Of a stretch of 64,000 bases of DNA, positions 22,347 to 33,356 are shown piece by piece (positions within the stretch are counted from its first letter, which is position 1; each line of letters opens with the position of its first letter). Source of the DNA: Thermococcus barophilus MP (GTDB lineage Archaea > Methanobacteriota_B > Thermococci > Thermococcales > Thermococcaceae); assembly GCF_000151105.2 (NCBI RefSeq), contig NC_014804.1:372001-436000 (forward strand), given 5' to 3'. Under the pieces are notes generated by a model that saw only the letters and a list, made by a program, of their open reading frames with translations, searched no databases and was not told where the DNA came from. The translations under genes were made by a program, and so were the position numbers.

Positions 22347-23289
22347 AAAAGTTTTTGAAATTGCAATTTTAGGAAGAGCCCTTTGGGAGCTCCACAGCTT
22401 GAACAACGAGGGCAATGTTGGAAACGTTGTTGAGCCAAGAAGCGTTAAGATAATTGACCCAAACACTGGGGAAGCTGTAACAACTGATGGAATTTCCGGA
22501 GAAATGTTGAAGCACATTCATTCAGAGTTTATGTGGCTCCTCGATGATAAGGAATATCTCTGCGAAGCCTGTAAAGTTCTACATCCTGAAAGGTTCAATC
22601 ATGTAGTAAACAAAAATAAAAGCAAATTTAAATCACCTAAACAAGTAATTGAAGAGGCTGTGAAGACTTGTGATATCTGTGATGTCCATGGATTTATGGT
22701 TGAGAAGCCAACAGTTTCAAGGAAATCAACTGTTGAATTTGGATGGGCATTAGGAATTCCAGAGGTTTATAGGGACATACATCTTCATGCAAGACATGCA
22801 CCCGGAGAAAAGGGTAAAAGACAAGAAACTGAAGAAGGGGAAAGGGAAGGAGGTACTCAGATGATATATCACAGACCTACAAGAACTGGAAAATATGCAA
22901 TTGTTACAGTCTTCCAGCCATGGCGCATTGGTTTGAATGAGGCAAGACAAGATGTTTATTCCTACGATGGAAAACGTAGGAAAGAGCGCTATCAACTTGC
23001 ATTAAAAGCTTATCAGCTAATGTTTGCAAGACCTGAGGGAGCAATGACAACAACAAGGCTTCCACATGTAGTTGATTTTGAGGGTGTAATAGTTCATTCC
23101 ACAAAACCTGTTCCAGTCCCAGTAATTTCTCCGTTGAAGGAAGACTACAAAGCGGAAATAAAGAAGATAGCTGAGACAATTGAAGAGATTGAAGTTCTTG
23201 AGTTTAAAGGAGTGGCCGATTTCGTGGAGAAGATTGGCACGCTGTTGAGCAAAGAACCCTACGAGATGAACTTTGGGGGAGAGAAATGA
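22339..23289 (+). CDS. cas7: Cas7 (Csa2/DevR) backbone subunit with Cys motifs
   Basis: 316 residues from ATG 22339, five bases after GGAGGTG. Cas7 coats the crRNA spacer in Cascade. The N-terminal strand FEIAILGRALWELHSLNNEGNVGNVVEP-type region and the mid-protein RKSTVEFGWALG match the DevR family. A CEAC pair (about 77-80) and CDIC-DVHGFM (about 112-121) could hold a zinc ion in the inserted thumb or helical domain. A highly charged loop (KGKRQETEEGEREGG) probably is flexible. It ends in an ATGA overlap with cas5. Confidence 0.92.
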   Translation: MSEKVFEIAILGRALWELHSLNNEGNVGNVVEPRSVKIIDPNTGEAVTTDGISGEMLKHIHSEFMWLLDDKEYLCEACKVLHPERFNHVVNKNKSKFKSPKQVIEEAVKTCDICDVHGFMVEKPTVSRKSTVEFGWALGIPEVYRDIHLHARHAPGEKGKRQETEEGEREGGTQMIYHRPTRTGKYAIVTVFQPWRIGLNEARQDVYSYDGKRRKERYQLALKAYQLMFARPEGAMTTTRLPHVVDFEGVIVHSTKPVPVPVISPLKEDYKAEIKKIAETIEEIEVLEFKGVADFVEKIGTLLSKEPYEMNFGGEK

Positions 23290-23960
23290 AATGGTTGAGG
23301 CTTAGGATTCACTTTCCTTCATTTTATTCCTATAGGATCCCAGACTACTCATCCCAGTATGCATTAGCTCTGCCTCTAATCGCACCGTCCACAATAAAGT
23401 TGGCTCTCGTTGCAACGGCAATTAGAATAAGCGGTAAAGTTAGCGAAGGGAAGAGAATCTTTGAGTATGTAAAAGATGCAAAAGTTGGGATTAAACTTCC
23501 TAAGATCATTGTAGTAAATAGTGTCTTTATCAAGAGACTAAAAAAGAGAAAAGATCAACCAGGGTTCCAATCAAGCTTTGGAGTTAGGGAATACGTTCAT
23601 TTCAGTGGGGACTTAGAAATCTATTTAGGATTCAGCAAAATTGGGATTCCAAAGGAATTGATAATCTATGCACAGAGCATCAGATATCTCGGAACAAGTG
23701 ATTCACTCGTCTATGTAAAGAGCGTAGAGTGGGTAGATAAAGAACCAGCTGATGCTATTTTCCCTTCAGAACTCTCAAAGCTTCCTGAAGGGGCAATTAT
23801 TTACCCGGTAAAGGACTTTGCAAAGAAAGTTACATTTGAGCAGATTAACCCATACTCATCTAAAAAAGCTGGAAGACCTTATGAGATCAAATACTATCCC
23901 ATACTCCTCTCAAAACGTCCAAGAGAGGGCAAGAACTGGAAGCTCTTCGTGCTTTCTTAG
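23286..23960 (+). CDS. cas5: Cas5a, crRNA 5'-handle subunit
   Basis: 224 residues. The N-terminal strand WLRLRIHFPSFYSYRIPDYSS and the APSTIKLALVATAIR helix are typical of Cas5, which caps the 5' handle of the crRNA. The type I-A variety is non-catalytic. It overlaps cas7 by ATGA and is the last gene of the interference block. A T-rich stretch (about 23958-23985, several runs of 4-5 T) follows and may end transcription before the adaptation genes. Confidence 0.92.
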   Translation: MKWLRLRIHFPSFYSYRIPDYSSQYALALPLIAPSTIKLALVATAIRISGKVSEGKRIFEYVKDAKVGIKLPKIIVVNSVFIKRLKKRKDQPGFQSSFGVREYVHFSGDLEIYLGFSKIGIPKELIIYAQSIRYLGTSDSLVYVKSVEWVDKEPADAIFPSELSKLPEGAIIYPVKDFAKKVTFEQINPYSSKKAGRPYEIKYYPILLSKRPREGKNWKLFVLS

Positions 23961-25795
<1,835 letters not shown>

Positions 25796-26319
25796 GGCTC
25801 ATCATAATGGATTTGCCTTTGTCCCATTTAATATTTTTGAAAATTTTTCGATCCTTGCTGGGGTTTTAGTTTTTGAAATTCTTTGGCTTTAGTTTGCTTT
25901 AATTTCAAAATGAGGGTTTGTGAGTGGTTTGGATGTTTTTAGTAATTGTTTGTTGTTAAATTACTTTGCGTTGCAAATTTTTGTTAAAATTGTAACGTTT
26001 TGAATGTACACATTTGGATTTAGGATCTTTGGGAGCTTCTTTGGTATGCTTTCCTCATGGAAATTTGACCATTTTAAAATTAAAGATCAGAGAGGTTAGA
26101 TTTTTGGATTTCAAAGTGTGAGAAGGTTTTGGAAGTGCTACGGGCATTGTTGTGCATTGGCTGGAATCATAAAAGGAACCGCCAATTGGGGTAGTGGAGT
26201 GACATCAGTACGCTAATTAGAGGGTTATCTTGGCTTTGTTATTAACCCTTCGGCAAAAAGCTTTTATAATTCAAGAGTTCTTATACTCTTATTGGGGAAA
26301 TAAGGCAAAATCCCGCCCT
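25796..26319 (+). promoter_or_regulatory. CRISPR leader and cas2 upstream region
   Basis: 524 AT-rich bases without a gene, between cas2 and the first repeat. The far end of the array has the degenerate repeat, so this side is the leader. A promoter for the array, AAGCTTTTATAATT, lies at about 26259-26271. AGGGTTA (26221) and TAACCCT (26243) form a 7-bp inverted repeat upstream of it. AAGAGT (26273) and ACTCTT (26285) form a 6-bp inverted repeat downstream near the expected start. The cas2 promoter is at the left end in the other direction. The last 20 bases before the first repeat are the likely integration anchor. Confidence 0.7.
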
Positions 26320-26756
26320 GTTCCAATAAGACTCCAAGAGAATTGAAAGTCATTAAGTATCTTATTGCCTCCTCAATCTCCTTTAAAGTGTTCCAATAAG
26401 ACTCCAAGAGAATTGAAAGAAGCACAATTCTTAGAGCAGCAGAATAATGAGTACAGGTTCCAATAAGACTCCAAGAGAATTGAAAGGCTCAAGCAGGCAT
26501 TAGAAGCCATCGGGATGAAGGTTTTGTGTTCCAATAAGACTCCAAGAGAATTGAAAGGCAGGCGAGAAATTCAAACTTTCGTGAGAAGCCTTTCGAGTTC
26601 CAATAAGACTCCAAGAGAATTGAAAGCATAGCCTTTGCATAAGAAATTCTTCCAGTCCTAAAATGTTCCAATAAGACTCCAAGAGAATTGAAAGATTCTT
26701 TGTTTGCAGCATCCCAAAACAGTTTGCGATGTTCCAATAAGACTCTAAATTGAAAC
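26320..26756 (+). CRISPR. CRISPR array, 7 repeats and 6 spacers
   Basis: Repeats are 30 bases, starting GTTCCAATAAG and ending AATTGAAAG, at 26320, 26390, 26457, 26528, 26597, 26665 and 26731. The first six are identical. The last is shortened to about 26 bases with changes (GACTCTAAATTG) and marks the old, leader-distal end. Spacers are 40, 37, 41, 39, 38 and 36 bases, as in type I-A/I-B systems. The direction, with the ATTGAAAG tag of crRNA, is left to right from the leader. The repeat type is the one used by Thermococcales Cas6. Spacer targets cannot be determined here. Confidence 0.98.
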
Positions 26757-26840
26757 CATTTCTTCTCTCGTTTTATTATGGAATTTGCTCTTAAGCTAAA
26801 TGTTTATATTTTTGAAGTTGCACTTCATTTGGGATGAAAA

Positions 26841-27833
26841 ATGCTGCCTGTTGGAAAAGTTCCGCCAGAGAAGCTTAGGGATGTAGTTTTCAAGCACTTG
26901 GGCGTTCGAGGAGAAAGAGTATTGATTAAGTCTGGCATTGGAATTGATGCTTCAGCAATTGATTTCGGTGATAGCGTTCTTGTTGCATCCACGGACCCAA
27001 TAACAGGTGCAGAAAAGCATATAGGGTTTTATGCTGTCAATATAAATGCCAACGATGTCGCAACTTTTGGAGCAAAGCCGAAGTGGTTTTTAGTTTCCGT
27101 TCTTCTGCCCGAAAATGCTGATGAAAAACTTTTGAAAGAGATAATGTCCGATATTGATAAGAGTGCAAAAAGCCTTGATATCGCAGTAATTGGCGGACAC
27201 ACTGAAGTCACTCCCGGCTTAAAGAAGCCGATAGTTGTCGGCACAATGCTCGGAGAAGTGAAAAAAGAAAAGCTTGTACATGCTGGAAATGCAAAGCCGG
27301 GAGATGCTATAATACTAACAAAAGGAGCAGGAATTGAAGGAACAGCAATCATAGCAAGTGAGCGGGAGGATGAGCTGGTTGGAGTATTCGGAAAAGAGTT
27401 TGTTGAGAGAGCAAAAGCCTTTCTCTGGAAGATAAGTGTTGTGAAAGAGGCATTAATAGCGAACGAAATTGGAGTAAACGCAATGCACGACCCTACAGAG
27501 GGGGGCATTGCAAACGGACTGCACGAGATGGCAGATGCATCCGGGTTGGGCTTTGAGGTTCATTATGAAAGGATACCAATAGCAGAAGAAACGAGGAAAA
27601 TCTGTGAGTACTTCAACTTGGATCCCCTATCGCTGATAAGCTCGGGGGCTCTTCTGATTGCAGCACCAAAGGAAAATGCAGATGAAATTGTCGCTGCTCT
27701 TAAGAAGGAGAACCTTGCTGCTTCAGTAATCGGAGAGTTTCTTGGAGATAAAAAGAAAAGGATAATCATAAGAGATGGAGCGGAAAAGGAGCTCAAGCAG
27801 CCTTTGAGTGACGAGCTTTGGAAGGTTGTGTAG
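26841..27833 (+). CDS. HypE-like AIR synthase family protein
   Basis: 330 residues of the PurM/HypE/ThiL fold: ASAIDFGDSVLVASTDPITG binds ATP-Mg, AVNINANDVATFGAKPKWF and IGGHTEV are core motifs, and the C-terminal half has HDPTEGGIANGLHEMADASGLG. The pattern is closest to HypE, which dehydrates thiocarbamate for hydrogenase maturation. The HypE C-terminal Cys tail (PRIC) is missing, as the product ends LWKVV, so it is probably a paralogue acting on another phosphorylated or carbamoylated substrate. It starts 85 bases after the CRISPR array behind TGTTTATATT. Its 3' end overlaps the convergent membrane protein gene by 41 bases. Confidence 0.85.
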   Translation: MLPVGKVPPEKLRDVVFKHLGVRGERVLIKSGIGIDASAIDFGDSVLVASTDPITGAEKHIGFYAVNINANDVATFGAKPKWFLVSVLLPENADEKLLKEIMSDIDKSAKSLDIAVIGGHTEVTPGLKKPIVVGTMLGEVKKEKLVHAGNAKPGDAIILTKGAGIEGTAIIASEREDELVGVFGKEFVERAKAFLWKISVVKEALIANEIGVNAMHDPTEGGIANGLHEMADASGLGFEVHYERIPIAEETRKICEYFNLDPLSLISSGALLIAAPKENADEIVAALKKENLAASVIGEFLGDKKKRIIIRDGAEKELKQPLSDELWKVV

Positions 27834-28833
27834 GTTCTTTGCTCAATGTTTCTTTTTCCTGCTCTTTCCACTCTTCCAGCAGGGTTACGAGTAAACCTAA
27901 AGCCACTGGTCCAATTATAACTCCCTTTATTCCGAATGACATTATCCCACCAAAAATTCCCACCAATGCGACGACTGAGCTTACCTTTGCACCTTCAGCA
28001 ACAAGCTTTGGCCTTATCGTTATATCTGGTATCGGAGAGATAAAGACTGCACCGTATACTGCAAATAACACACCAAGGGCTATATTACCGGTTTTAATCA
28101 AATATGCAGCTCCAATCGCCCAGAGTATCCAGCCCCCAATTACGGGCAAAAGCTCAAGCACTATGCACAGTATTCCCGCAGCTATCGCACCGCTGACGGT
28201 TGTTATCTCAAACAGAACAAACCCAACGGTCAGAAAGATTCCCTTGAGAACGCTGAGCATCAGCCAGGTTCTTAGGATGGCGTTGAGGGTTATCTTTGCC
28301 CTCTCAACAAGATGTATGCCAAGCTCCCTGTTTTCCCGCGGAAGCAGACGATAAACTTCCATTGCTAAGAACTCTGAATTTGTTAAGATAGCGTAAAACA
28401 GCGCAAGGAAAACTATCGCTTGCAGCAGGAATTTGGGAAGGGAAAACGTGTATCCAAGTAGAATATCCCCAAGCTTTTCTGGGATTGTTTTTGAAAGCGC
28501 GTGGAGACTTTCCCCTATTCCAAAAGGAAGGTTTACGCCAAGAAGCCAGTTGAAGAAGTCGCCTATATAAACATACAGATAGTTCAAAACATCCCTTAGC
28601 CATAGCGCCGCACCTATAAGCAGGACCCCAGCTAAGAGAGCCATCATTGCGGTAAGCATGACTGCGGACTTTTTATTTCCGAATTTTTGGGAGAGCCGCA
28701 TATGAAACGGATGAAATATATATGCTATTGCAAGGCTGAAGATGATTGGGGAGATCAGCGGCTCAACTGTACGCCAGACTAAGAAGAGTATGATGAGGGA
28801 AATTCCAAGCCAGACAAGGCTTTCGGTTTTCAT
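27793..28833 (-). CDS. AI-2E family (PerM/YdiK-like) membrane transporter
   Basis: 346 residues with about eight membrane segments. PLISPIIFSLAIAYIFHPFHMRL and IPDITIRPKLVAEGAKVSSVVALVGIFGG are the N- and C-terminal signatures of the AI-2E/UPF0118 family, members of which export small molecules or act as Na/H antiporters. The substrate here is unknown. It lies directly downstream of two other genes on the same strand, including the SppA-type protease. The 3' end overlaps the HypE-like gene by 41 bases. Confidence 0.85.
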   Translation of the reverse strand: MKTESLVWLGISLIILFLVWRTVEPLISPIIFSLAIAYIFHPFHMRLSQKFGNKKSAVMLTAMMALLAGVLLIGAALWLRDVLNYLYVYIGDFFNWLLGVNLPFGIGESLHALSKTIPEKLGDILLGYTFSLPKFLLQAIVFLALFYAILTNSEFLAMEVYRLLPRENRELGIHLVERAKITLNAILRTWLMLSVLKGIFLTVGFVLFEITTVSGAIAAGILCIVLELLPVIGGWILWAIGAAYLIKTGNIALGVLFAVYGAVFISPIPDITIRPKLVAEGAKVSSVVALVGIFGGIMSFGIKGVIIGPVALGLLVTLLEEWKEQEKETLSKEPTQPSKARHSKAA

Positions 28834-28834
28834 A

Positions 28835-29308
28835 TCACCATCTCCCTATATATTTCAGTAGTAGCTCCCTCGCAGAGGGCTTGTTAAAGATGAAGAGACG
28901 ATTTTTAATCCCGTCAAGCAGAAAGTTTTTCCCGAGTGCAAGAAGCCCACCTTTAAGCTTATAAATCTCTGCTTTTTCCAAGCTGATGTTCTCTTTTACT
29001 TCTCTTGGAGCTTCAATGTTCTCCAGAATTGCCTCAAGCTTATCCATAACTGCTCTGCTAACAAACTTGGGCTTGCCGAGCTTAAGCTCTTCCGGTTCAA
29101 CTTCGCTGGCATCCATGTAAATGCCCCAAAACTCCTTTGCGCATTCGAATGGATAAACATACTCCTTTCCATAATCTGGAAGGTACAGCTCGTAAATAAT
29201 TGCCAGCAAGATTTTTCTGGCATCACTTCCATAAAACTCTATCCTCAAATTGAACTTTCCATCGGCAAAGCCGTTCTCGAAAACCTCAAGCTTTTCCTCA
29301 CACTGCAT
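28835..29308 (-). CDS. hypothetical protein (Thermococcales type)
   Basis: 157 residues, not recognised. Soluble, with an N-terminal strand-rich region (GKFNLRIEFYGSDARKILLAIIYELYL) and a C-terminal mixed alpha/beta part. No Cys clusters, P-loop or signal peptide. It is flanked by the sppA-like gene (4 bases upstream) and the AI-2E transporter (one base downstream), so it belongs to a three-gene membrane-related operon. Coding confidence is high because of the tight spacing. Confidence 0.8.
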   Translation of the reverse strand: MQCEEKLEVFENGFADGKFNLRIEFYGSDARKILLAIIYELYLPDYGKEYVYPFECAKEFWGIYMDASEVEPEELKLGKPKFVSRAVMDKLEAILENIEAPREVKENISLEKAEIYKLKGGLLALGKNFLLDGIKNRLFIFNKPSARELLLKYIGRW

Positions 29309-29312
29309 GAGC

Positions 29313-30329
29313 TCACCCCCTTATGTATGAGTAAACATAATTAGCAGGCATATAGAGGGATGAGCTCTCATAGATCCCAAAGTCCGTTTTTTGAGCGCTG
29401 TACAAAACAACCTTGGCACTCTTAACGTTCATGAGCTGTTCAAGAACTTTAATTGCATAATCTAAGTCCCCGGTGTCGTCCACTAAGATGCCTTTAACGT
29501 CTGTTGCAAACCACGTCTGACCTGTTGCATACTTCTTCGTCGTGTTCATGTCAAGATGCCTCCCTTCGCTTACCACTTGGAGGAAGTCCTGGAAGTAGGT
29601 GTCTATGATGTTTTTTATCATCTCCCTTTCTTCAGGTGTTAAGTCCCTCCACTCGGCTCCCATGTCCTTGTATTTTCCGGTTTTAAAGACATTAACCTTA
29701 ATTCCATTCTGGGCGTAGTACTGCTCAAGGTCATAATGGACATAGAGAACTCCAATGCTTCCGACTTCTGCCAATGGATCAGCGATGATCTTATCGGCGG
29801 CACAGGCTATGAAGTACCCCCCTGAATCCGCATATCCACCGGTGTATGCAACAACTGGCTTGCTATAGCTGAGCTTTTTTAGCTCCTTGTAGATCACCCT
29901 TACTGGACCTACATAACCTCCCGGACTCTCGATCCATAGTAGAACTCCGCCTATGCTTTCATTTTCCTTTATCTGTCTGATTTTTGAAACCACATCCAGT
30001 GCCATGTTCTCATCTATCGGACCCATTATGGGAAGTATGGCTATTGTAGTATTTGCTTTAGCAGGCTGCTTCTCCCTCAGCTGCTCTTTGAGATACTCAA
30101 CCTGCCTTTGGAGTTCTTCAATTTTAGCCTGCAATGCTGTTATATTGCCCACAGAAGTCTTGACGGTTATATTCGGCATTTCAACTTTAACTTCAGTCGT
30201 TCTGTTCACCACCAATGCCTTTTGAAGTTCGCTGTTTTGGGTGTAAAGGAGCACGTTGCTTACAATAGCCAATGCGAGAAGAAGGGTTAAAATGAACGTG
30301 AGATACTTCCAGACTTCCTCTTTATCCAT
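29313..30329 (-). CDS. sppA: signal peptide peptidase SppA (membrane serine protease)
   Basis: 338 residues from the ATG at 30329 (GGTGATATGT upstream). A membrane anchor (about 8-28) is followed by a coiled coil (LQAKIEELQRQVEYLKEQL, about 64-88) and the S49 protease domain. SppA motifs are LLWIESPGGYVGPVRVI, the catalytic Ser in YADSGGYFIA and the general-base Lys in FKTGKYKDMG. It degrades cleaved signal peptides or short membrane peptides at the outer face of the membrane. It heads the operon with the 157-residue protein and AI-2E transporter. Confidence 0.93.
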   Translation of the reverse strand: MDKEEVWKYLTFILTLLLALAIVSNVLLYTQNSELQKALVVNRTTEVKVEMPNITVKTSVGNITALQAKIEELQRQVEYLKEQLREKQPAKANTTIAILPIMGPIDENMALDVVSKIRQIKENESIGGVLLWIESPGGYVGPVRVIYKELKKLSYSKPVVAYTGGYADSGGYFIACAADKIIADPLAEVGSIGVLYVHYDLEQYYAQNGIKVNVFKTGKYKDMGAEWRDLTPEEREMIKNIIDTYFQDFLQVVSEGRHLDMNTTKKYATGQTWFATDVKGILVDDTGDLDYAIKVLEQLMNVKSAKVVLYSAQKTDFGIYESSSLYMPANYVYSYIRG

Positions 30330-30424
30330 ACATATCACCTAACATTAAAGTTACGCTGGAAACTTTTAAATGTGGTGCCAAAGATTTTTATACAATCATA
30401 GGAAAACAAAGGCAGGTGTGAAAG

Positions 30425-31231
30425 ATGGAAATTGGGGTCAGCATTTATCCTCACTTTGTGAACAAAGACAAGAGCTTGCCCTCAGTCTTAGCTGATGTGA
30501 AGATTAAGAAATACGATTTTGTTCAGATATTCCCGCATGCTCTGGGGCTAATAAAAAACGGAGAAGTCGTGGAGAGGAAGCTTCGCCCAGTTGAGGCTGC
30601 ATTGAAAGGTGTGGGAATAAACTACATAGTGAGAATGCCTCTCTCCGTGAATCTAAGGGATCACATCTACTACTCAAGGCATTTTAAGGTCGCAAAGGCA
30701 GTTGTTGATGTTGCAATAAAGCTTGGAGCAAAGATAATAGTCATGCAAAGCGGAAAAACGGGCAGGCTTGACTTGGAGATTGAGGCGATACAGCAGCTTG
30801 CAGATATGGCGGGCAAGTTTGGCATTAAGATAGCACTCGAAAACACATTCAGCGTTAAAGACACGCTTTATGTTGTGGACAACGTTGATAGAGAGAATGT
30901 GGGCTTTGCACTTGATGTGGCACATGCGTTCTTAAGTGCTCAGGGGGATGAAAACAAGCTCCTTGAAGATGTCAAGCTCGGCACAGAAAAGACGATAATT
31001 CTTATGATCCATGATAATTTCGGAAAGCTTACACCTCAGGTTGAACCGGAGGATGCCCTCGCTTATGGAGTTGGTGATCTCCACCTCCTGCCCGGTGAAG
31101 GTAAGATACCATTCGGAAAGGTTCTCAAACTGTTCGGCGATGTTCCACTGCTGCTGAAGGTCAAGGATCCGGATAAGTTCGCAAAGCTGCCCGATAAGCA
31201 GACGCTGATCGAAATCCTGACAAGCATTTAA
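30425..31231 (+). CDS. TIM-barrel sugar phosphate isomerase/epimerase-like protein
   Basis: 268 residues of the xylose isomerase/AP-endonuclease-2 type barrel. Barrel strands with metal-ligand candidates are visible: [15 protein letters not shown] (Glu), [13 protein letters not shown] (Asp, His) and ILMIHDNFG (His, Asp), plus [16 protein letters not shown] at the C-terminal end. These match the Glu/Asp/His metal site of the family. Reaction and substrate are unknown. The TATA box TTTTTATACAA lies about 40 bases before the start and GGCAGGTGTG serves as ribosome binding site. It stands alone between divergent and convergent genes. Confidence 0.82.
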   Translation: MEIGVSIYPHFVNKDKSLPSVLADVKIKKYDFVQIFPHALGLIKNGEVVERKLRPVEAALKGVGINYIVRMPLSVNLRDHIYYSRHFKVAKAVVDVAIKLGAKIIVMQSGKTGRLDLEIEAIQQLADMAGKFGIKIALENTFSVKDTLYVVDNVDRENVGFALDVAHAFLSAQGDENKLLEDVKLGTEKTIILMIHDNFGKLTPQVEPEDALAYGVGDLHLLPGEGKIPFGKVLKLFGDVPLLLKVKDPDKFAKLPDKQTLIEILTSI

Positions 31232-31623
31232 AGGTTTAACCTTTCCTTTACCACCTTTAAGAGCTCTCCAAAGGCTATTCCGATAACTTCCTTTTTCCTT
31301 GTGAAGTGGAGAACATCCTGGCTGAGGTTCTTTTTAATGATTTCTGCAGCTTCTTCAACTGTTATCTTCCCCTCAAGCCAAGCATAGGCTATTACAGCTT
31401 CTGCTATGTCACCTTTTCCATGTTTGTCAGTTCTTGGAGGTATTAAGTGAGAAAGCTTCGCCCTCTCAAGAGCTAAAGCCAGGGAAGAATTAGGAACCCT
31501 CCCAGCAGATGGATACCCCAAATACTCACTTAATGCTAAGGAGAATATGAAATTAACAAGAGAATCTCCAAACTTTGAGAGATTCTTGTCTGTGAAGTCC
31601 TTCGAATATTTCATATTTGGCAT
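31228..31623 (-). CDS. RNase III-like domain protein
   Basis: 131 residues. [23 protein letters not shown] corresponds to the first helix pair of RNase III-type domains, with an acidic residue in [30 protein letters not shown] corresponds to the signature with the second acidic metal ligand. There is no double-stranded RNA-binding domain, as in Mini-III. Archaea rarely have canonical RNase III, so a specialised RNA-processing role is possible. It is alone on its strand behind an AT-rich gap. It ends four bases inside the convergent isomerase gene. Confidence 0.72.
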   Translation of the reverse strand: MPNMKYSKDFTDKNLSKFGDSLVNFIFSLALSEYLGYPSAGRVPNSSLALALERAKLSHLIPPRTDKHGKGDIAEAVIAYAWLEGKITVEEAAEIIKKNLSQDVLHFTRKKEVIGIAFGELLKVVKERLNL

Positions 31624-31713
31624 AAAAACCGCTCAAAACTTAAATTTTTTGGTCAAAACTTCAAGCTAAAATTTAAAGGATTTAGCCAAAAATAAGATTA
31701 ATTGGACACAGAA

Positions 31714-32001
31714 CTACTTCTTAACGGCTTTTTCCCAAGCTTCAAGGACTTCCTTGGCCCTGTCAAATATTTTCTGAGCCGCTTCTTCTAAGGCTTTTTC
31801 TGGAGTTATCTTTCCGTCAGTGACCACTCTAAACTTTGGCTTTCTTGCTGTGAGAATTGGATGCTCAATTGTGTATCCAGCGAATGTGACATGCTTGTTC
31901 TCATGAAGGACCTCATTAAGCAGGTTGGCAAATGTATGGTCTTCCCCAACGAGATAAAATTCCAGGACATTCTTTTCACGCTTTATAACTTCAATTTTCA
32001 T
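31714..32001 (-). CDS. rpoL: DNA-directed RNA polymerase subunit L (Rpo11)
   Basis: 95 residues from ATG 32001 with GGTGAGGAAG upstream. The core [35 protein letters not shown] is the Rpo11/RPB11 signature. It pairs with Rpo3 as the assembly platform of RNA polymerase, equivalent to one alpha subunit in bacteria. The start lies within the end of the DUF2067-like gene, so it is the third gene of the csl4 operon. Confidence 0.96.
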   Translation of the reverse strand: MKIEVIKREKNVLEFYLVGEDHTFANLLNEVLHENKHVTFAGYTIEHPILTARKPKFRVVTDGKITPEKALEEAAQKIFDRAKEVLEAWEKAVKK

Positions 32002-32620
32002 CTTCCTCACCTGTTAAATGTTTTAACATTATCTCCATAGCCTGCTCTTTGTTCTTCACAAGTTCGTATTTAAACTTATCTTCTTTATATTCTGCCACTC
32101 CAACCTCAACCATTAGGTCGAGAACTTCCTCTGGATCAATGTCAAAGACAATAGCCAAAGGTAATGCAACTTCCCTTATTTGCCTCGTGGTCTGGAGTGA
32201 AATGTCTGCAAGGTATTCTCCAAGTTTTCTTGTTAGATTAACTATTTCGTTCCATGGCATTGAGGTCTCAAGCTCATTGTCCTTAAATTCAACGGTCTCA
32301 CCGAGTAGCTCAAGGGTCTTTAAAAGTATTGGGGCTGAAATGCTAACACCTGCTTCTCGGAATATGTCATCCAGCACGTATCTGTAGAGACCACGCTTGT
32401 TTGCGTATAAGCGGGAGCGAACCCTCTTATGAATGTCCTTAATCTTGTAGATTGCGTCTCTGATTTCATCTTTAGTTCCTTGTATATTGATTTTTAGAGA
32501 ATTGAGCTTTCCATGGACGTATATAAAAGCGGGTAGATTAAGCTTTTGAAGCTCCCTCATAAATTCCTCCTTCTCAACGTCGTCCCTTACATGGATAACA
32601 ATTACCTTTTTAGCCTTCAT
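31991..32620 (-). CDS. DUF2067-like protein
   Basis: 209 residues. The N-terminal half ([20 protein letters not shown]) looks like a small alpha/beta domain of about 80 residues; the C-terminal half is helical ([37 protein letters not shown]). This resembles archaeal DUF2067 proteins of unknown function. It sits between csl4 and rpoL, a conserved archaeal neighbourhood, suggesting an RNA-related role. The family assignment is from memory. Confidence 0.72.
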   Translation of the reverse strand: MKAKKVIVIHVRDDVEKEEFMRELQKLNLPAFIYVHGKLNSLKINIQGTKDEIRDAIYKIKDIHKRVRSRLYANKRGLYRYVLDDIFREAGVSISAPILLKTLELLGETVEFKDNELETSMPWNEIVNLTRKLGEYLADISLQTTRQIREVALPLAIVFDIDPEEVLDLMVEVGVAEYKEDKFKYELVKNKEQAMEIMLKHLTGEEDEN

Positions 32621-32629
32621 TTCTTACAC

Positions 32630-33232
32630 CTAAACCTTAATCTTTCTGTAGAATGCTGAAAGCTTTCTTGTTTCGATCCTTCCACACTTAGGACATATGA
32701 GCTGATTTCCCCTCCTCACGAGGGGAGTCTTACAGTTTGAACACAGTGCAAAAACAACACCCAAGTCCGGTGCTCTTGTTGTCAGCTGAATTGGGCTTTT
32801 TTCATCAGTCAAAACCCTCGCCCTCACTATGTCTCCTATTTTAAATTCTTTGCTCATATCCTCAACAAAGCCTTCTTTTACTTGGGAAATGTGGATACCA
32901 GCGAGCTTTGATGTTGCTATTTCCCTATAATCCTCCCTTCCTTCTATTCTGAGAAGCTGAACAATTGCTGCTTGAGGTTTTACCTCGATTACTTTTGCAA
33001 TAACAATCTGTCCAACTTTTGGAATTGGAGGGGTGTCTGTAACTGGAACAACACTTATCTCCATTTTTTCTTGGTTTATTTTAACCTTTCCAGCTCTTGT
33101 TGAATAGAGCTCCCCATTTTCTTCAATAACACCATCTCCAGGGAGGAACTCCTCAATAACTCCCAGATAATCCCCTGGAAGAACAAAATCACCGTTTTTC
33201 ACTGATTTTTTCTTCCTATTTTCAACATCCAT
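32630..33232 (-). CDS. csl4: exosome RNA-binding subunit Csl4
   Basis: 200 residues in three parts: N-terminal domain (PGDYLGVIEEFLPGDGV), central S1 domain (VGQIVIAKVIEVKPQAAIVQL) and C-terminal zinc ribbon (CSNCKTP...CPKCGR). It forms the RNA entry cap of the archaeal exosome together with Rrp4. It is the first gene of the operon csl4-DUF2067-rpoL and is divergent from thrS. Confidence 0.96.
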   Translation of the reverse strand: MDVENRKKKSVKNGDFVLPGDYLGVIEEFLPGDGVIEENGELYSTRAGKVKINQEKMEISVVPVTDTPPIPKVGQIVIAKVIEVKPQAAIVQLLRIEGREDYREIATSKLAGIHISQVKEGFVEDMSKEFKIGDIVRARVLTDEKSPIQLTTRAPDLGVVFALCSNCKTPLVRRGNQLICPKCGRIETRKLSAFYRKIKV

Positions 33233-33356
33233 CCCTCACACCCCAGTGAATTTTAACAATCTGGTCTTTTAAGCTTATGGGCACAGCATATACTTTATAA
33301 AGAATCCTTAGAAATTATTTTAGTAAGTTCATCAAAAGGCTTGGATGGTGATAAAG

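Noticed and set aside
26350-26730. Self-targeting or window-matching spacers
   Set aside because: No spacer was seen to match another part of this window by eye. A database search would be needed to name targets.
26489-26737. Open frames running through the CRISPR array
   Set aside because: They are translations of the repeats (recurrent FSWSLIG-type peptides) and not genes.
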